This document shows positions 52,501-61,450 of a stretch of 64,000 bases of DNA, one piece after another (position 1 is the stretch's first letter; every line of letters starts with the position of its first letter). This DNA comes from Eukaryota sp. TZLM1-RC (lineage: Eukaryota; Metamonada: BaSk clade). A model generated the notes under the pieces. That model was given only the letters and a program-made list of their open reading frames with translations. It was not told the origin of the DNA and did no database searches. Position numbers and translations under genes: made by a program. The DNA is taken from positions 124,001 to 188,000 of the forward strand of contig JAUPSS010000008.1 of assembly GCA_040285825.1 (NCBI GenBank), read 5' to 3'.

Positions 52501-52996
52501 AGATGACGTTTACATCTGATAGGTAAATCATTTCTGAAAGAGACTGGGCAATTTCTTGGACAGTCTTTCCCCTTATTGAATGAGGAACCAAGACAACATT
52601 GATAGAAACACTAGAACTATCATGCTGAGTAGCAGCAAGAGTTCTCGATCGAAGTTCAGGAGACACACGAAGAGAAGGACCGAACTCCATTAGGTACTTT
52701 ATCCTGTCATTGGACTGGAGAGAGGTAAGGGAGGAGGATGAACGAAGAAAGAGAAGGAATGAGTTGACAGGGATGTAGTCACCAAGAACGATGTTGGGAT
52801 CGGAGAGTAAGGAGGAAAGGTGTGAAGTGTTTTGAAGAGAGACGATCAGCTGAATAATAGATGGATCTGGAGATTCGACAGCGTAATTTACACTGGATCG
52901 GGGTGAATACTTTGTTGTGAGAGTGGAGTTGAGAGTCAAAAGATGTATTTCTGAAAACGACAATGACGCACACAGCAGTAGTAATAGAAGCATCAC
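49592..52996 (-). CDS. Secreted, membrane-anchored subtilisin-like protease with EGF and CUB domains, 1134 residues
   Basis: A serine peptidase of family S8. It has an N-terminal signal peptide (MMLLLLLLCASLSFSEI) and a prodomain to about 210. The catalytic domain has Asp238 (VGVSDTGLD), His283 (DGHGTHVGGT), Asn383 (AAGNEG) and Ser491 (QGTSMATPLVAGAA). A beta-rich domain follows (about 560-690, ALTWVDPPA and LVNDLDLIV). Then come two EGF-like modules (about 700-770, CPLNCSNHGSCGSNGLC and CNSGVCEGNQCDC), a CUB-type domain (about 780-895) and a further EGF-like Cys cluster (CFGVGNLTDGSCDC). A final hydrophobic helix (LSVLFLIIGLVGVGFLFM) anchors the protein. All catalytic residues are present in an uninterrupted frame, so it is probably active at the cell surface or in endolysosomes. 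Confidence 0.9.
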   Translation of the reverse strand: MMLLLLLLCASLSFSEIHLLTLNSTLTTKYSPRSSVNYAVESPDPSIIQLIVSLQNTSHLSSLLSDPNIVLGDYIPVNSFLLFLRSSSSLTSLQSNDRIKYLMEFGPSLRVSPELRSRTLAATQHDSSSVSINVVLVPHSIRGKTVQEIAQSLSEMIYLSDVNVISRDRLTVQTLTKHLSSTIDSLSKNSFVHWLELSPTLFTNNNQGTVLSFGSSDDLTKFYQSGLNGEGEVVGVSDTGLDRHSCYFRDDHHQFPFDSINTNHRKVVTYRTLGDDEDNPDGHGTHVGGTLAGDSSPFNESNDHNGIAFGAKIAFTDIARGSLLVDPSDLYNNLFLSHYEEVNVKVYSNSWGTTAPLYTSHSRDADSFAWDHKDFLAVFAAGNEGRSGYNTLGAPANAKNVLTVGATGTSTEGHLEACCAGNTCCGDYDRMKQSPFRFSYENLATYSSKGPTLDLRIKPDILGIGGPLGSAQSLDTSSDHCSGPVYFQGTSMATPLVAGAAVICRQYFIKGLYNETSFSPSSALIKSVLVIGSVNVDQDADMINIPSIPSSAQGNGRLNLTRSLPLSNSHFLWVVDSNHSFSSSGVGLDYFIRMDEVNQDFPIKVALTWVDPPASLSATFTLVNDLDLIVVDPDYNLYYGNMGHYHDVLNNQEIVVPSATVGVYRLRVFASRLAVQPQPFALAFTGFKGEVVNTNDPIVEDFLSQCPLNCSNHGSCGSNGLCQCNEGYTGFACELSNCHNSCNSGVCEGNQCDCHPGFDSQFDCSIGFCRDVVTLEALNFTISDHSGPEGLGTYLSNMNCGWIISPNVPQDYRIVIEFSKLDTEEGFDFVAIYDGNSRDSPRIALLSGQGVSPPIVSSSNTVFIEFSSDGSLERSGFELYYYATSNETIFPNFDCFGVGNLTDGSCDCSRGFSGGYCSNIDCQDEIFDLDPYVISFDFTSNGDPTPSRAVLDSTNITFGGPVNRIRARSVDSSLAGIMVVSNELSKLCVETDELQDRRLGTISAGNEEEKGHEIVLHLNYFAFEFNVSFIYEAQHSNSSLRLLVINDQEVLSQAFVTGEEVASCRPGDVSLRKGRFSWLSNSTMTNRIEFKMSNDEVYLIDDLSISSECSSALGHSLSVLFLIIGLVGVGFLFM

Positions 52997-53439
52997 TGCT
53001 CAGCAAAACAAAAGCACAAGAATTGGTGATCACGGCATCTTCTACTTGACTGTGCAGCATGATACCTTCTTTGTCAAAGAGCTTTGACATGCATTGCAAC
53101 CAATCAGTGTTAGAAATCCGACAGGTCACTGACCTAGGTCGGGTCGGCCGACATAAGTTGAGAGTTGTGAAATAAATCAAATATTTCTTTCAAACCCAAT
53201 ATCTAATAATAATGAAATAAGAAATATATTTAATATTGACCAGCTATTACAATGTATAATACATCATTTCACCAATGGAATTTGTTGAAGATACATCCAA
53301 AAGAAAACATTCCTCTGCTGCTTTAGAAACCGATGGTATTACCCCAGAACTCAAGCTGCTCCTCTCAACTGAATGCACACGTGAGGAAATTTACGCTTAT
53401 TATAGAATTGTTTTTTTTGATCTAGAATCTTTTCAACAT
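52997..53439. other. Subtilase promoter side and unique sequence before an Lf2 LINE
   Basis: A frame starting at 53275 (+) (MEFVEDTSKRKHSSAALETDG...) has about 55 unique codons before it enters LINE sequence near 53440. These may be a host exon or chance. No promoter motif identified. Confidence 0.3.
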
Positions 53440-55375
53440 CAAGTGAAGATTGGTAAATGCAAAAATGCACGCTTAATTGCTTTAAAAAAGAATGAATCAA
53501 AAATAAGGCCTATTGCAATTGGTGAATCTTTGTCTCGTATTCTTGCTTCAGCTGTGTTTGGTAGGATTGGTAAAAAAGCTAAAGATTTTCTTAGTCCTTT
53601 CCAATTTGGAATTAAAACAGTTGATGGTGCATCTTCTGCAGCACTCTCTTCTGATGTCTTTTTTAATTCAAATACTTCGAATTATATTTTGAATTTAGAT
53701 TTTAAAAACGCTTTCAATGCAGTGAAGAGGTCGTCCATCTTGCCCTTGCTTCAAACTCATTTTCCAGAAGCTGTCGTTCTTTTACAATTTTTATGGCTCA
53801 CAGTCGACTCTTGTTTATGAGGAATTCAATCTAATATCATCATCTGGTGTCAAACAAGGTGATCCATTAGGTCCTTTTTTTTCTGCCTTGCTATCCATCC
53901 TTTAATGTGTGAATTAAAACAAGAATTTCCAGATGTTCATATAACTGCTTATATGGATGACATATCAATAATTGGTCCAATTGATTCATTGAGAACAATT
54001 GCTGAAATTGTTCAACAGCGCTATTATCAAATGGGTCTTTCTCTAAATATTTCCAAGTGTTTATTGATTGGTAGAGAGCCTGCTGATCTCATTATTGATG
54101 ATCAAAGTGTTCCTTTTATCAATTATTTTGAATCAGGATTTCGTTCTTTAGATTGTTATTTAGGCAATTTTGATGAAGTTCGAAATCAACTTTCCTCTCT
54201 TTTGGATAATTTTGAAGAAGAATTGATGGTTCTTTCAGATTTAAACATCATAAATCAAAAATAGAAATCAGATTCCCAAAAGTTTGATTTCCTTGAAATT
54301 TGCATACGCTAAATTGCAGAAAAAGATATTAAAAGTTTTTGAAAACTTGGATTTCACTGTTCGTCTTAGCTTGGCTAAAGAAGAGAATCCCGTTTTTGCA
54401 AACTTTTTAATTGACCTTAAGGAAAGTAGCTCAAGTTGTCTTATTTCCCAGATTCCAAATGTATTTGGTCTATTATTAAAGGATCATCAATGGACAACTG
54501 CCTTCAGGATGAGGTGTTTTCTGTGGCCATGTAGTGTGCCAAATGATTTGATTTGTCGTTGTGGTCAGCTCATTAATCTGAATCATTTATTTAAATGCAA
54601 ATTTAATATTACATATCGCTCAGTTGTTCACGATGTCGTTAGAGACCAACTATACGCTATGTCCAAAAGTCATCACATTGAAGCTTTTGTTGAACCACTT
54701 GTGTGAAGGTTGTCATCTGAAAATGAAGATGAAAATACTTTTGGGAAACGCGGTGCTGATTTAATTACCCCTGCGTCTGATGGTGTTATTAAAGTTGTTG
54801 ATGTTGTCACTGTTGTTGTTTGTAAAGACTCAGCAATTGATTTTGCTAAAAGAGATGAAACTCCACTTTGCTTTGCTGAAAAGAGCAAAATCAAAAAGTA
54901 CAATGAATTCTTATTTCAGCTAGGACGTGTTGAGCATGTCAAGTATCAGTTGGTTCCATTTGCTGTTTCTCTTTTTGGTAACATTGGAATATCTGGCATT
55001 AAATTTCTTGAAGGTTTCAGAAGTTTAATAAAAGAAAGAGCAGGAAAAGAATTGAACTTCAATTTCTGGCACAATAGAATTGTTTTCAGTATTCTTAAAG
55101 CAATTTCAGAAATGTTGACCAAAACACTGTTACAATTATGAATAGAGTATGAAAATCGCACGCTTAAAAGATTTGATGATGTTGATGCGTGTATTGAGGA
55201 TATTGAGTTCTAGTTTTTTGTTTTTGTTGGCGCCTTTAGGCTTAAATAGAATAAGGGCAAAATAAATCAACTTTATGTCAATCATCTTTATCTCAACCAC
55301 TTTTGCAACCTAAGGCAAAATTTAATGTTTTGTTAGCGTTGAAAATAAATTTCAATTTATATAAAAAATACACAA
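53440..55375 (+). mobile_element. RLE retrotransposon with RT palm, internally deleted (Lf2)
   Basis: RPIAIGESLSRIL, FQFGIKTVDGASSAA, motif A LDFKNAFNAVKR, SSSGVKQGDPLGP, then after a frame break AYMDDISIIG and GLSLNISKCLLIG to 54264. About 150 residues of thumb are missing. The frame resumes at FAYAKLQKKILKVFENLDFTVRL and runs to the endonuclease core KRGADLITPASDGVIKVVDVVTV and the end CIEDIEF (TAG near 55211). Stops at 54707 and 55139 and a Cys-to-Lys change in the zinc motif (HLFKCK against HLFNCK) show decay. The 3' UTR holds a 97-bp insertion. Confidence 0.87.
55224..55320. mobile_element. 97-bp insertion in the Lf2 3' UTR
   Basis: Absent from the other two Lf2 copies, whose 3' UTR reads directly GTTTAATG. 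It is bracketed by TTT/TTT and has imperfect inverted ends (GCCTTTAGG near the left, CCTAAGGC at the right). A tiny MITE is the simplest reading. Confidence 0.55.
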
Positions 55376-55456
55376 TTTTTTTTGATCTTTGACATTATAT
55401 ACCATTACTCGATAGACACCTTTTTTTGTCAATAAGCCATATCTTGAGGTTTACTT

Positions 55457-56992
55457 ATGCCTCAGTCGCAGCATCCCGTTCGACTGACACAATCCTTATT
55501 TCCACATCGTTACTCAACTGTCGTGTTTTTAAGTGAACACGATGACGATCAGGATGTTCCATCCTTCCACATCAGTGATAAACCTGTGTACTTCAAGCAA
55601 ACCACCAATGTTAGGCTTATCAAGAATATTTTCCTACTCTCTGGCTGCACTTCTACTAAAAAATCAAACCTTTTCTCGGTCAAATATGGTAAAGTTCCTT
55701 CTCCTGAATCATTTAAGAAACTTCACAAGTTTCAAAAAGTCAATCACTTCCCGGGAACCTTTCAACTAGGTATTTCCTCACCTATTCTCGCTCCTAACCC
55801 AAGGTAATAAGGCTTGTCTCTCCCGCAACATGGCATCTTTGTCAAGGCGGCATGGCAGAAGGAACTTTGAATTTGTCCCCAAGACCTTTCTGCTACCAGA
55901 AGAAGCTTCTGCTCTTAAAAAGTTTGTAGATTCAAATCGCTCTCAAAAGTGGATCAAAAAACCTAAATCAGGGTCAAACGGGGTTAATATACGAATGGTG
56001 CCGAATATTAATGAGTTGAATTTTTCAAAATTGAACTGTATTATGCAGCAATATATTCAATCTTATTTGATTGATGGATTTAAATTTGATTGTCGTTTAT
56101 ACGTTTTGGTTACTTCAGTTGACCCTTTGAAGGTTTATGTCTTCAACAATGGTCTTGCTAGGTTTGCGACAATGAGATATTCTAAAAATAGTAACAACAA
56201 GTTTATGCATCTGACCAACTTTTCGATACAAAAAAATAGGAAAGGCTTCATTCCAAATCATTCGGTTGAATCTGATGGTCAAGGTTCAAAATGGTCTTTA
56301 CAAGCTCTGATGAGTCGTCTCGAGTCAATGGGTGTTGACGTGGGGTTGGTTTGGTCTCGTATAACTGATTTAATACTCAAGACCATTATCTCTGCTGAAG
56401 GAGAAATCAACACTAGATTGAAAATGCTTTCGCAATTACCAGAACCCTGCTTTGAATTATTTGGTTTTGATGTTTTACTAGATCGTGAATTGAAACCTTG
56501 GTTGTGTGTTTTCTTTTTATTTCTCATTCTAGGATAGAGGTTAACACTAGTCCATCAATGAATCAAGCCTCGCCGATCGATCGGCACATAAAGTCAACTT
56601 TGTGGTCAAGTATTCTGACCTGCTTAAGAGTTTCTCCTTTTGATTCTGCCATGATTGCTATGGAAAGAGAAGAACAAAAGAAACACCGCTTGCTTTGCTC
56701 GACCAAACGAACTGGAAGGTTTAATAGAACCAATTTCAACATGCACCAGGGTAATTCATGGTTAGAAAGACTCAACCCTAATGAATTGGAGGTCATTTGT
56801 AACTATGAAGATGAGAAACGATTGGCCAGAGGCTTTTCTTCTTTGTTCCCCACTCTCAATAGTCGATATTATTCCTTTTTCTCTTTTACACGACATAATA
56901 ATACTTTGCTTCGAAAATGGATGGAGCTAAAAAAGGACATTTCTTCCGCTGTAGCTTTAGAGAGATTAAGAAACATTGCATCTTGTATCTAA
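55457..56992 (+). CDS. Tubulin tyrosine ligase-like protein, TTLL4-type polyglutamylase (three exons)
   Basis: An ATP-dependent ligase that adds glutamate to tubulin tails. Exons 55457-55769, 55804-56503 and 56533-56992 join in frame to 490 residues. Exon 1 ends FQKVNHFPGTFQLG and exon 2 starts NKACLSRNMASLSRRHGRRNFEF, together the TTLL4 HFPGSFQ-GRK-L-RN signature. Next come PKTFLLPEE, QKWIKKPKSGSNGVNI, MQQYIQSYLIDGFKFDCRLYVLVTS, VYVFNNGLARFA, NKFMHLTNFSI, WSLQALMSRL and CFELFGFDVLLDRELKPWL. Exon 3 gives IEVNTSPSMNQASPID. The ATP-grasp and substrate motifs are all present. It is convergent with the membrane protein, whose stop is about 150 bp away. Confidence 0.9.
55770..55803 (+). other. 34-nt intron 1 of the TTLL4-like gene
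   Basis: GTATTTCC...CTCCTAACCCAAG, with a CTAAC branch-point-like sequence 10 nt from the AG. Removal restores TFQL-G-NKACLSRN in frame; unspliced, the frame meets TAA at 55805. Confidence 0.88.
56504..56532 (+). other. 29-nt intron 2 of the TTLL4-like gene
   Basis: GTGTGTTTTC...CATTCTAG with a pyrimidine tract. Removal joins KPWL to IEVNTSPS, the most conserved TTLL motif. The 5' site was fixed by requiring this motif among several overlapping GT choices. Confidence 0.92.
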
Positions 56993-57140
56993 CTTGTCAA
57001 TTTATTTACTATTCTATTATCTGAAAAATACCAAATAAGAAACAATTGTTACTTATACTTATTGTCAGAAAAGCCACAATAAACATTTACATTTATTAAC
57101 CATTTACTACCAAACCACTCCTTTTCTTTAAAAAGTTGTT

Positions 57141-58382
57141 TTATTCTTTGACTGGATCCTCTGAAATAGAAGTCATTTGTTCAGGTTCAGGAAGACTTGT
57201 TCTAAAAACACCTTCGCTGAAATTAATTACCAACAGAAAAATGAAAATGAAATGAAAAAGGTACACAGTCAACAGAGAAAATACTGGTTCATTAAGAGGA
57301 CTAATGATTAATCTTGCAATGCTGTAAAAACAAAAGAAAATTCCAAACAGTGTACAAAATAATTTCAACTTTCGCGAAACCTTATTCAAAACATGAGATT
57401 TTGTTGGAATAAATGTTAAGTTAAACCTAGAAAGTGCACCAGAAGTAGGAAAGTAATCACTACTTAAATTGAAAAAATAACCAACAATGAAAAAAGTTAT
57501 TCCAAAGATAATTGAATCAACGACGATATTACCAATAAAGAAAAATAAAAAGGAAAAACTGATGATAATGCCAATAATTGTAGAGACGATAACTGTTAGA
57601 ATTTTTGATTTAAAAATTACATCCTGATCTCTTGCTAAATCATCATCAATATCAGAAAAATAAATGCCCAGTAACAAAGACAATGTACCACCAACCAAGA
57701 TTCCAAATCCAAGGGCAGTGAAAAATAGAAAAAATCCCAAACCATTTCCTGTTCCATTGGCATGATGAAGATAGGTCTGAGAAACCCATGCTGCAATGTA
57801 GGTGAATAGAAGAGTTCTGGTAAGATAGCGATCAAATGAAGTGATGTCCCGGGCATTACGAATGAACCTACCTCCAACGTGAAGAATTAGTAAAAAAGTA
57901 AATGCAATCAAAAAGGCAGAGTGAATAAATAAGGAACCTTCAAACGACAGAGAGAAATACCCGGTTGGATTCCGTAATGTGTACCTGCACGTTCCTCTCG
58001 TTCTGTCACCCTGTCCGCAGTTCATGATGGTGATCTGCTTCATTCCGTCAGATGGAAAGTTGAAAAAGACATTGTCAACTGTTTTTCCGGAAACTGAAAG
58101 CCGACCGTACTCAGAAGGAAGAGAATCGCAGTTGTGAAAGGAGAATCGCATATCGGAGCGGTCGTTCATAACCAGTACCATATTGTTACTGTTGCCGTCG
58201 AACTCACAGTGGACAGAGGCAGAACCTGAACTATCAAGACCAAAAATTATATCAGAAGAAGAGTCTTTGCGTAAGTTGAAGCTTTTCTGGACATCTTTGC
58301 CAACTAAAGCTTCTCGTGCAAATAAGTGAGTAACAAAGAGTGAGAAACAAAAGAGATGAAGGGGTGACATAGTAACGTTCAC
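57141..58382 (-). CDS. Seven-transmembrane protein with signal peptide and luminal domain (GOST-like layout)
   Basis: 413 residues: a signal peptide (PLHLFCFSLFVTHLFA), a roughly 130-residue Cys-containing beta-type luminal domain (20-150), then about seven hydrophobic helices from 155 to 400. Helices include SAFLIAFTFLLILHVGG, TLLFTYIAAWVSQTYL, GFFLFFTALGFGILVGGTLSLLLG, ILTVIVSTIIGIIISFSFLFFF and VYLFHFIFIFLLVINF. The C-terminal tail is short and acidic. This layout matches the GOST superfamily of Golgi/post-Golgi 7TM proteins (TMEM87, GPR107, Wntless). No diagnostic motif is certain, so the function is left open. Confidence 0.6.
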   Translation of the reverse strand: MNVTMSPLHLFCFSLFVTHLFAREALVGKDVQKSFNLRKDSSSDIIFGLDSSGSASVHCEFDGNSNNMVLVMNDRSDMRFSFHNCDSLPSEYGRLSVSGKTVDNVFFNFPSDGMKQITIMNCGQGDRTRGTCRYTLRNPTGYFSLSFEGSLFIHSAFLIAFTFLLILHVGGRFIRNARDITSFDRYLTRTLLFTYIAAWVSQTYLHHANGTGNGLGFFLFFTALGFGILVGGTLSLLLGIYFSDIDDDLARDQDVIFKSKILTVIVSTIIGIIISFSFLFFFIGNIVVDSIIFGITFFIVGYFFNLSSDYFPTSGALSRFNLTFIPTKSHVLNKVSRKLKLFCTLFGIFFCFYSIARLIISPLNEPVFSLLTVYLFHFIFIFLLVINFSEGVFRTSLPEPEQMTSISEDPVKE

Positions 58383-58852
58383 TACTAAACGTTACAAAGA
58401 AAACTAGTGTCTGTGTGTAAGTTATATGTTGGGGAAAATTCCCCAAAAGAACACTTAAAAGTAGACAATTGTACGGAATAATTACAAATAATATCTACAA
58501 TTCAAATTAGGCCTTTCATTAACACTCATTTTGGCTTCAGCAACTGCGAACAAATTAAGAGATGCCCGATTGTTTCTATTCAAAATCCTTCTTGAATCGC
58601 TATTAATGGGTACAATTGGAAATATTACAAGACAAGTTCATAATTTATGAATCATAAACCATGACACGTAGTCTCTTATAGAATCTGGGATTGGCTACAA
58701 TCAAAAAGGTACAAATAACTTGAAAACAGCCAGGCAACTTTGCTAAAACGAAAGCTTCAACACTCAAAAACAAATTAACAAGTGATTTTATTGATAGAAA
58801 TATGTACAAATAGCAAATAAACACAAAGAAAAAACAAAAACATTGCATTGTG
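58383..58852. other. Spacer, no supported gene
   Basis: AT-rich region between two minus-strand genes. It must hold the promoter of the upstream 7TM gene and the 3' end of the orphan gene. Confidence 0.5.
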
Positions 58853-61027
58853 CTATATGATAGTTTGAATTGGTAATTTGAAATGCTGATCCTTGTATTT
58901 GGTAGGTTTGATGGTTAACTTTTTGAACTTCAGAATCCTAGAGCAATCAACCACAAACAAAGCTTCAGAATCAGATTCTATTTGGATTTCATTAATAAAG
59001 TGCTCCAAGTAAACATCTTTGCTATCTTTGAAAACTTCAGGAACACAAGACAATAAAGACAAGGAAAGAAACTCATCGGATAGATTAGGAAATATACTTC
59101 CAATATAATCTTTGTGGATAAATGAAGAGGAAAAAAGGCTACTAGTTGAATTATTCCTAAAGTGATTAGAAATAGATAGAGAATAAACAGCACCAGAGTA
59201 GGTTACATCCTTACTGTGTTTACCGATAGAGTTCACTAGTGAATACCTTATATTGAGAGAAATGGAACTGTGATCAAACTCCCTTATTGCTCGTATCTCA
59301 TCAAGGCTAAGTTGATCCGAGTTAAATAACCAAGACTCAGAAGCTATATTGGATGCTAAAACTGAAGCCAGACAGCCAATATCCAAACAAGATACCATAT
59401 AATCAACGTTTGGTGTGTAACTTGAGTCATAGGATTCAATTGTCCACAAAGGAACATTGAGGGAATTATTGCCCAGAAGAAGGTAATTTGATAAAGAAAA
59501 TGATAAAAACGTATGGATTGATTGATCATAATCAGAGTTCTGTTTATAACAATTTTCTTCATTAGTGGAATTATAGAAACAAAAATTGCTATATCTTGGA
59601 AAAAATAATGGAGTTGGTATTAGGGAACAAATGCCGAGAAAAGGATGATAAATAAAGTGTGCATAGATAGAATCTATTTCAGACAGGCATTTAGCTATAT
59701 TAAAACATCCTGGATTCTCAGGTAAAACCCTTGGAATATAAAATATTTCTATATTATTAAGAAATAAGTCACGGCAAGAATCTAAGCAGTTGAACAAAGC
59801 AGCTCCAAATTCCGAAATACTGACGTCATCACCGCTCAGAATTAACTTGACTTTAGAAGACTTTGCAGAATATGAGAGAAAAAGCAAATGGTCAGCCAAA
59901 GAAGTATGATAAGAAATACATTCAAGCATTAACACCGGAAAGTTGATAATCATTGGTATAGATTGATTGACTGATTCTTTGAACCTTTTCAATATTAAAC
60001 CACCACTTTCTGTTACATTGTGGTCTTGAGTGGAATTTAGTAGACTTTCTAATAAAGAAGTGTGGGAATCTGTGAAAAAATAAAAGGCAAAGTCAGTTTT
60101 TGTTAGAGAATTTAGGTCAAAAAGGTAAGGAAACTGATCAAAAATGATTGATGATGTGATATCTCGTGATGAGGTGACATTTGATTGATTACCATTAGAT
60201 TTAAAATTTGCCCATCCAATTAGTCGATGGACCAGCTTACTAAATGGCCTAGCAAATTTTAAAAGAAGGGAATTCAAAAAATCCAGAAATGATTCATCAA
60301 TTTGACAATACAAACAGGACAATAACAGATAAAGCAAAGAAACTCCAAAAGAAATCTTTGTTCCTTTGCTGAAGCAAAACCTTAAAAACTGTATTATATG
60401 ATTATTATCAAATTTATTAAAACTACAATTATAAAGAATTGAACCACTGGCTGCACGTCCAGAAAGAATAACTGAGTAGTAAAAATGGGAGAATAATCCA
60501 TCAACTAATTGATTTGCAAAGGTAAAGGAAGGACAAAAAGAATAAGAAAAACGGTGTGATGATTTTACAAAATGATGAAACAATTCGAGAGGACCATTTG
60601 ACTGATTGAACGGAAGGAAAAGGGGGGAATCATGATGAGTTAGAAGACTGTTGAGCAGTGCACTTAGTTGAGTCAGTGCGGGATCGTGGAAGAAGATAGG
60701 ACCAGTTAAATGTAGGTAAGAAATTGTACAAGAAAGTTGTAAAGCCAGGGAACGAAGATACGAATCTAAAGCAGAGAAGGAAATAGGTTTAAGTTTATTC
60801 AATGCTTTGGAGTCCATTGCTAGAGAAAGAACGTCATGTAGAGGGGTTGAGGGGTGCTTGTTTAATAAGATTGAACAAAGCGACGCAATTACTGAAGAAA
60901 GAGCAAATGTAGCGGAATCAGGACGTTGAAATACCGTGGACCAAAAAGTCAATGACTGATGGTAAGAGAACCTTTCTTCAGATGTACTAATGGCAGATTC
61001 CAACAAGGAAGCAATATCGGTAACCAT
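58853..61027 (-). CDS. Orphan 724-residue protein, possibly a divergent gamma-tubulin complex component
   Basis: One uninterrupted frame, rich in Ser, Leu, Phe and Asn, with many predicted helices. The stretch GSILYNCSFNKFDNNHIIQFLRFCFSKG...FLNSLLLKFARPFSKLVHRLIGWANF vaguely resembles the GCP pattern in which a GSxL helix and a helical block precede (P)x2-L-x2-W(I/V). It lacks the usual GxLxDPxxEFFI that follows in GCPs. No signal peptide and no zinc motif. The gene is intact and presumably functional, but the assignment is weak. The start codon at 61027 is 53 bp from repeat X. Confidence 0.7.
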   Translation of the reverse strand: MVTDIASLLESAISTSEERFSYHQSLTFWSTVFQRPDSATFALSSVIASLCSILLNKHPSTPLHDVLSLAMDSKALNKLKPISFSALDSYLRSLALQLSCTISYLHLTGPIFFHDPALTQLSALLNSLLTHHDSPLFLPFNQSNGPLELFHHFVKSSHRFSYSFCPSFTFANQLVDGLFSHFYYSVILSGRAASGSILYNCSFNKFDNNHIIQFLRFCFSKGTKISFGVSLLYLLLSCLYCQIDESFLDFLNSLLLKFARPFSKLVHRLIGWANFKSNGNQSNVTSSRDITSSIIFDQFPYLFDLNSLTKTDFAFYFFTDSHTSLLESLLNSTQDHNVTESGGLILKRFKESVNQSIPMIINFPVLMLECISYHTSLADHLLFLSYSAKSSKVKLILSGDDVSISEFGAALFNCLDSCRDLFLNNIEIFYIPRVLPENPGCFNIAKCLSEIDSIYAHFIYHPFLGICSLIPTPLFFPRYSNFCFYNSTNEENCYKQNSDYDQSIHTFLSFSLSNYLLLGNNSLNVPLWTIESYDSSYTPNVDYMVSCLDIGCLASVLASNIASESWLFNSDQLSLDEIRAIREFDHSSISLNIRYSLVNSIGKHSKDVTYSGAVYSLSISNHFRNNSTSSLFSSSFIHKDYIGSIFPNLSDEFLSLSLLSCVPEVFKDSKDVYLEHFINEIQIESDSEALFVVDCSRILKFKKLTIKPTKYKDQHFKLPIQTII

Positions 61028-61080
61028 AATTAAAAGATGTTGAAGTGACCTTGAAAGTTTCTAGTTGAACTGATTCAATT

Positions 61081-61160
61081 TGTGGTTTTCATTTGAAATG
61101 CATACTTTCGTCAAGCATCATTCAAACTTATTCCAAGAACTTTCATTCTTGGTGAGATCG
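61081..61160 (+). repeat. 80-bp hairpin element X, copy 2
   Basis: Reverse-complement partner of 45171-45250 with three mismatches by eye. The outer end here is TGTGGTTTTC. It lies upstream of the 724-residue gene and about 290 bp before the Fanzor-like copy 3. Confidence 0.9.
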
Positions 61161-61417
61161 TCCATCAGGGTAACCATCAACTTTCCGGCCTTGTTTTAAA
61201 TCCAAAGGCAAAGAATATTATTCAACCGCCTGTCATGACCCATGCATCACCAAATTGCCTTCTCGTACAGAATTTCCGCGAATATTTATATGAAATAGCA
61301 ACGCCTTTGATGTGGGTACCGACACAGGAAGAAATCAGCAATCCCAACTTCCGTCCGAGAACTATATTAGACCAACTGCTGATAAATGAAGATCGCCGAG
61401 TCCTGCGCTGCAACTAG
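61100..61417 (+). CDS. Unrecognised ORF between repeat X and Fanzor-like copy 3
   Basis: After a TGA near 61093 the frame is open to the TAG at 61415. It starts in repeat X (AYFRQASFKLIPRTFILGEIVHQGNHQLSGLVL) and continues NIIQPPVMTHASPNCLLVQNFREYLYEIATPLMWVPTQEE, with the first Met at 61235. Not recognised; possibly a cargo or a transposase remnant of the same element. Confidence 0.25.
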   Translation, partial: AYFRQASFKLIPRTFILGEIVHQGNHQLSGLVLNPKAKNIIQPPVMTHASPNCLLVQNFREYLYEIATPLMWVPTQEEISNPNFRPRTILDQLLINEDRRVLRCN

Positions 61418-61450
61418 TTTGATTTTTTCATAAAAAGGCAAAAAGAATAA

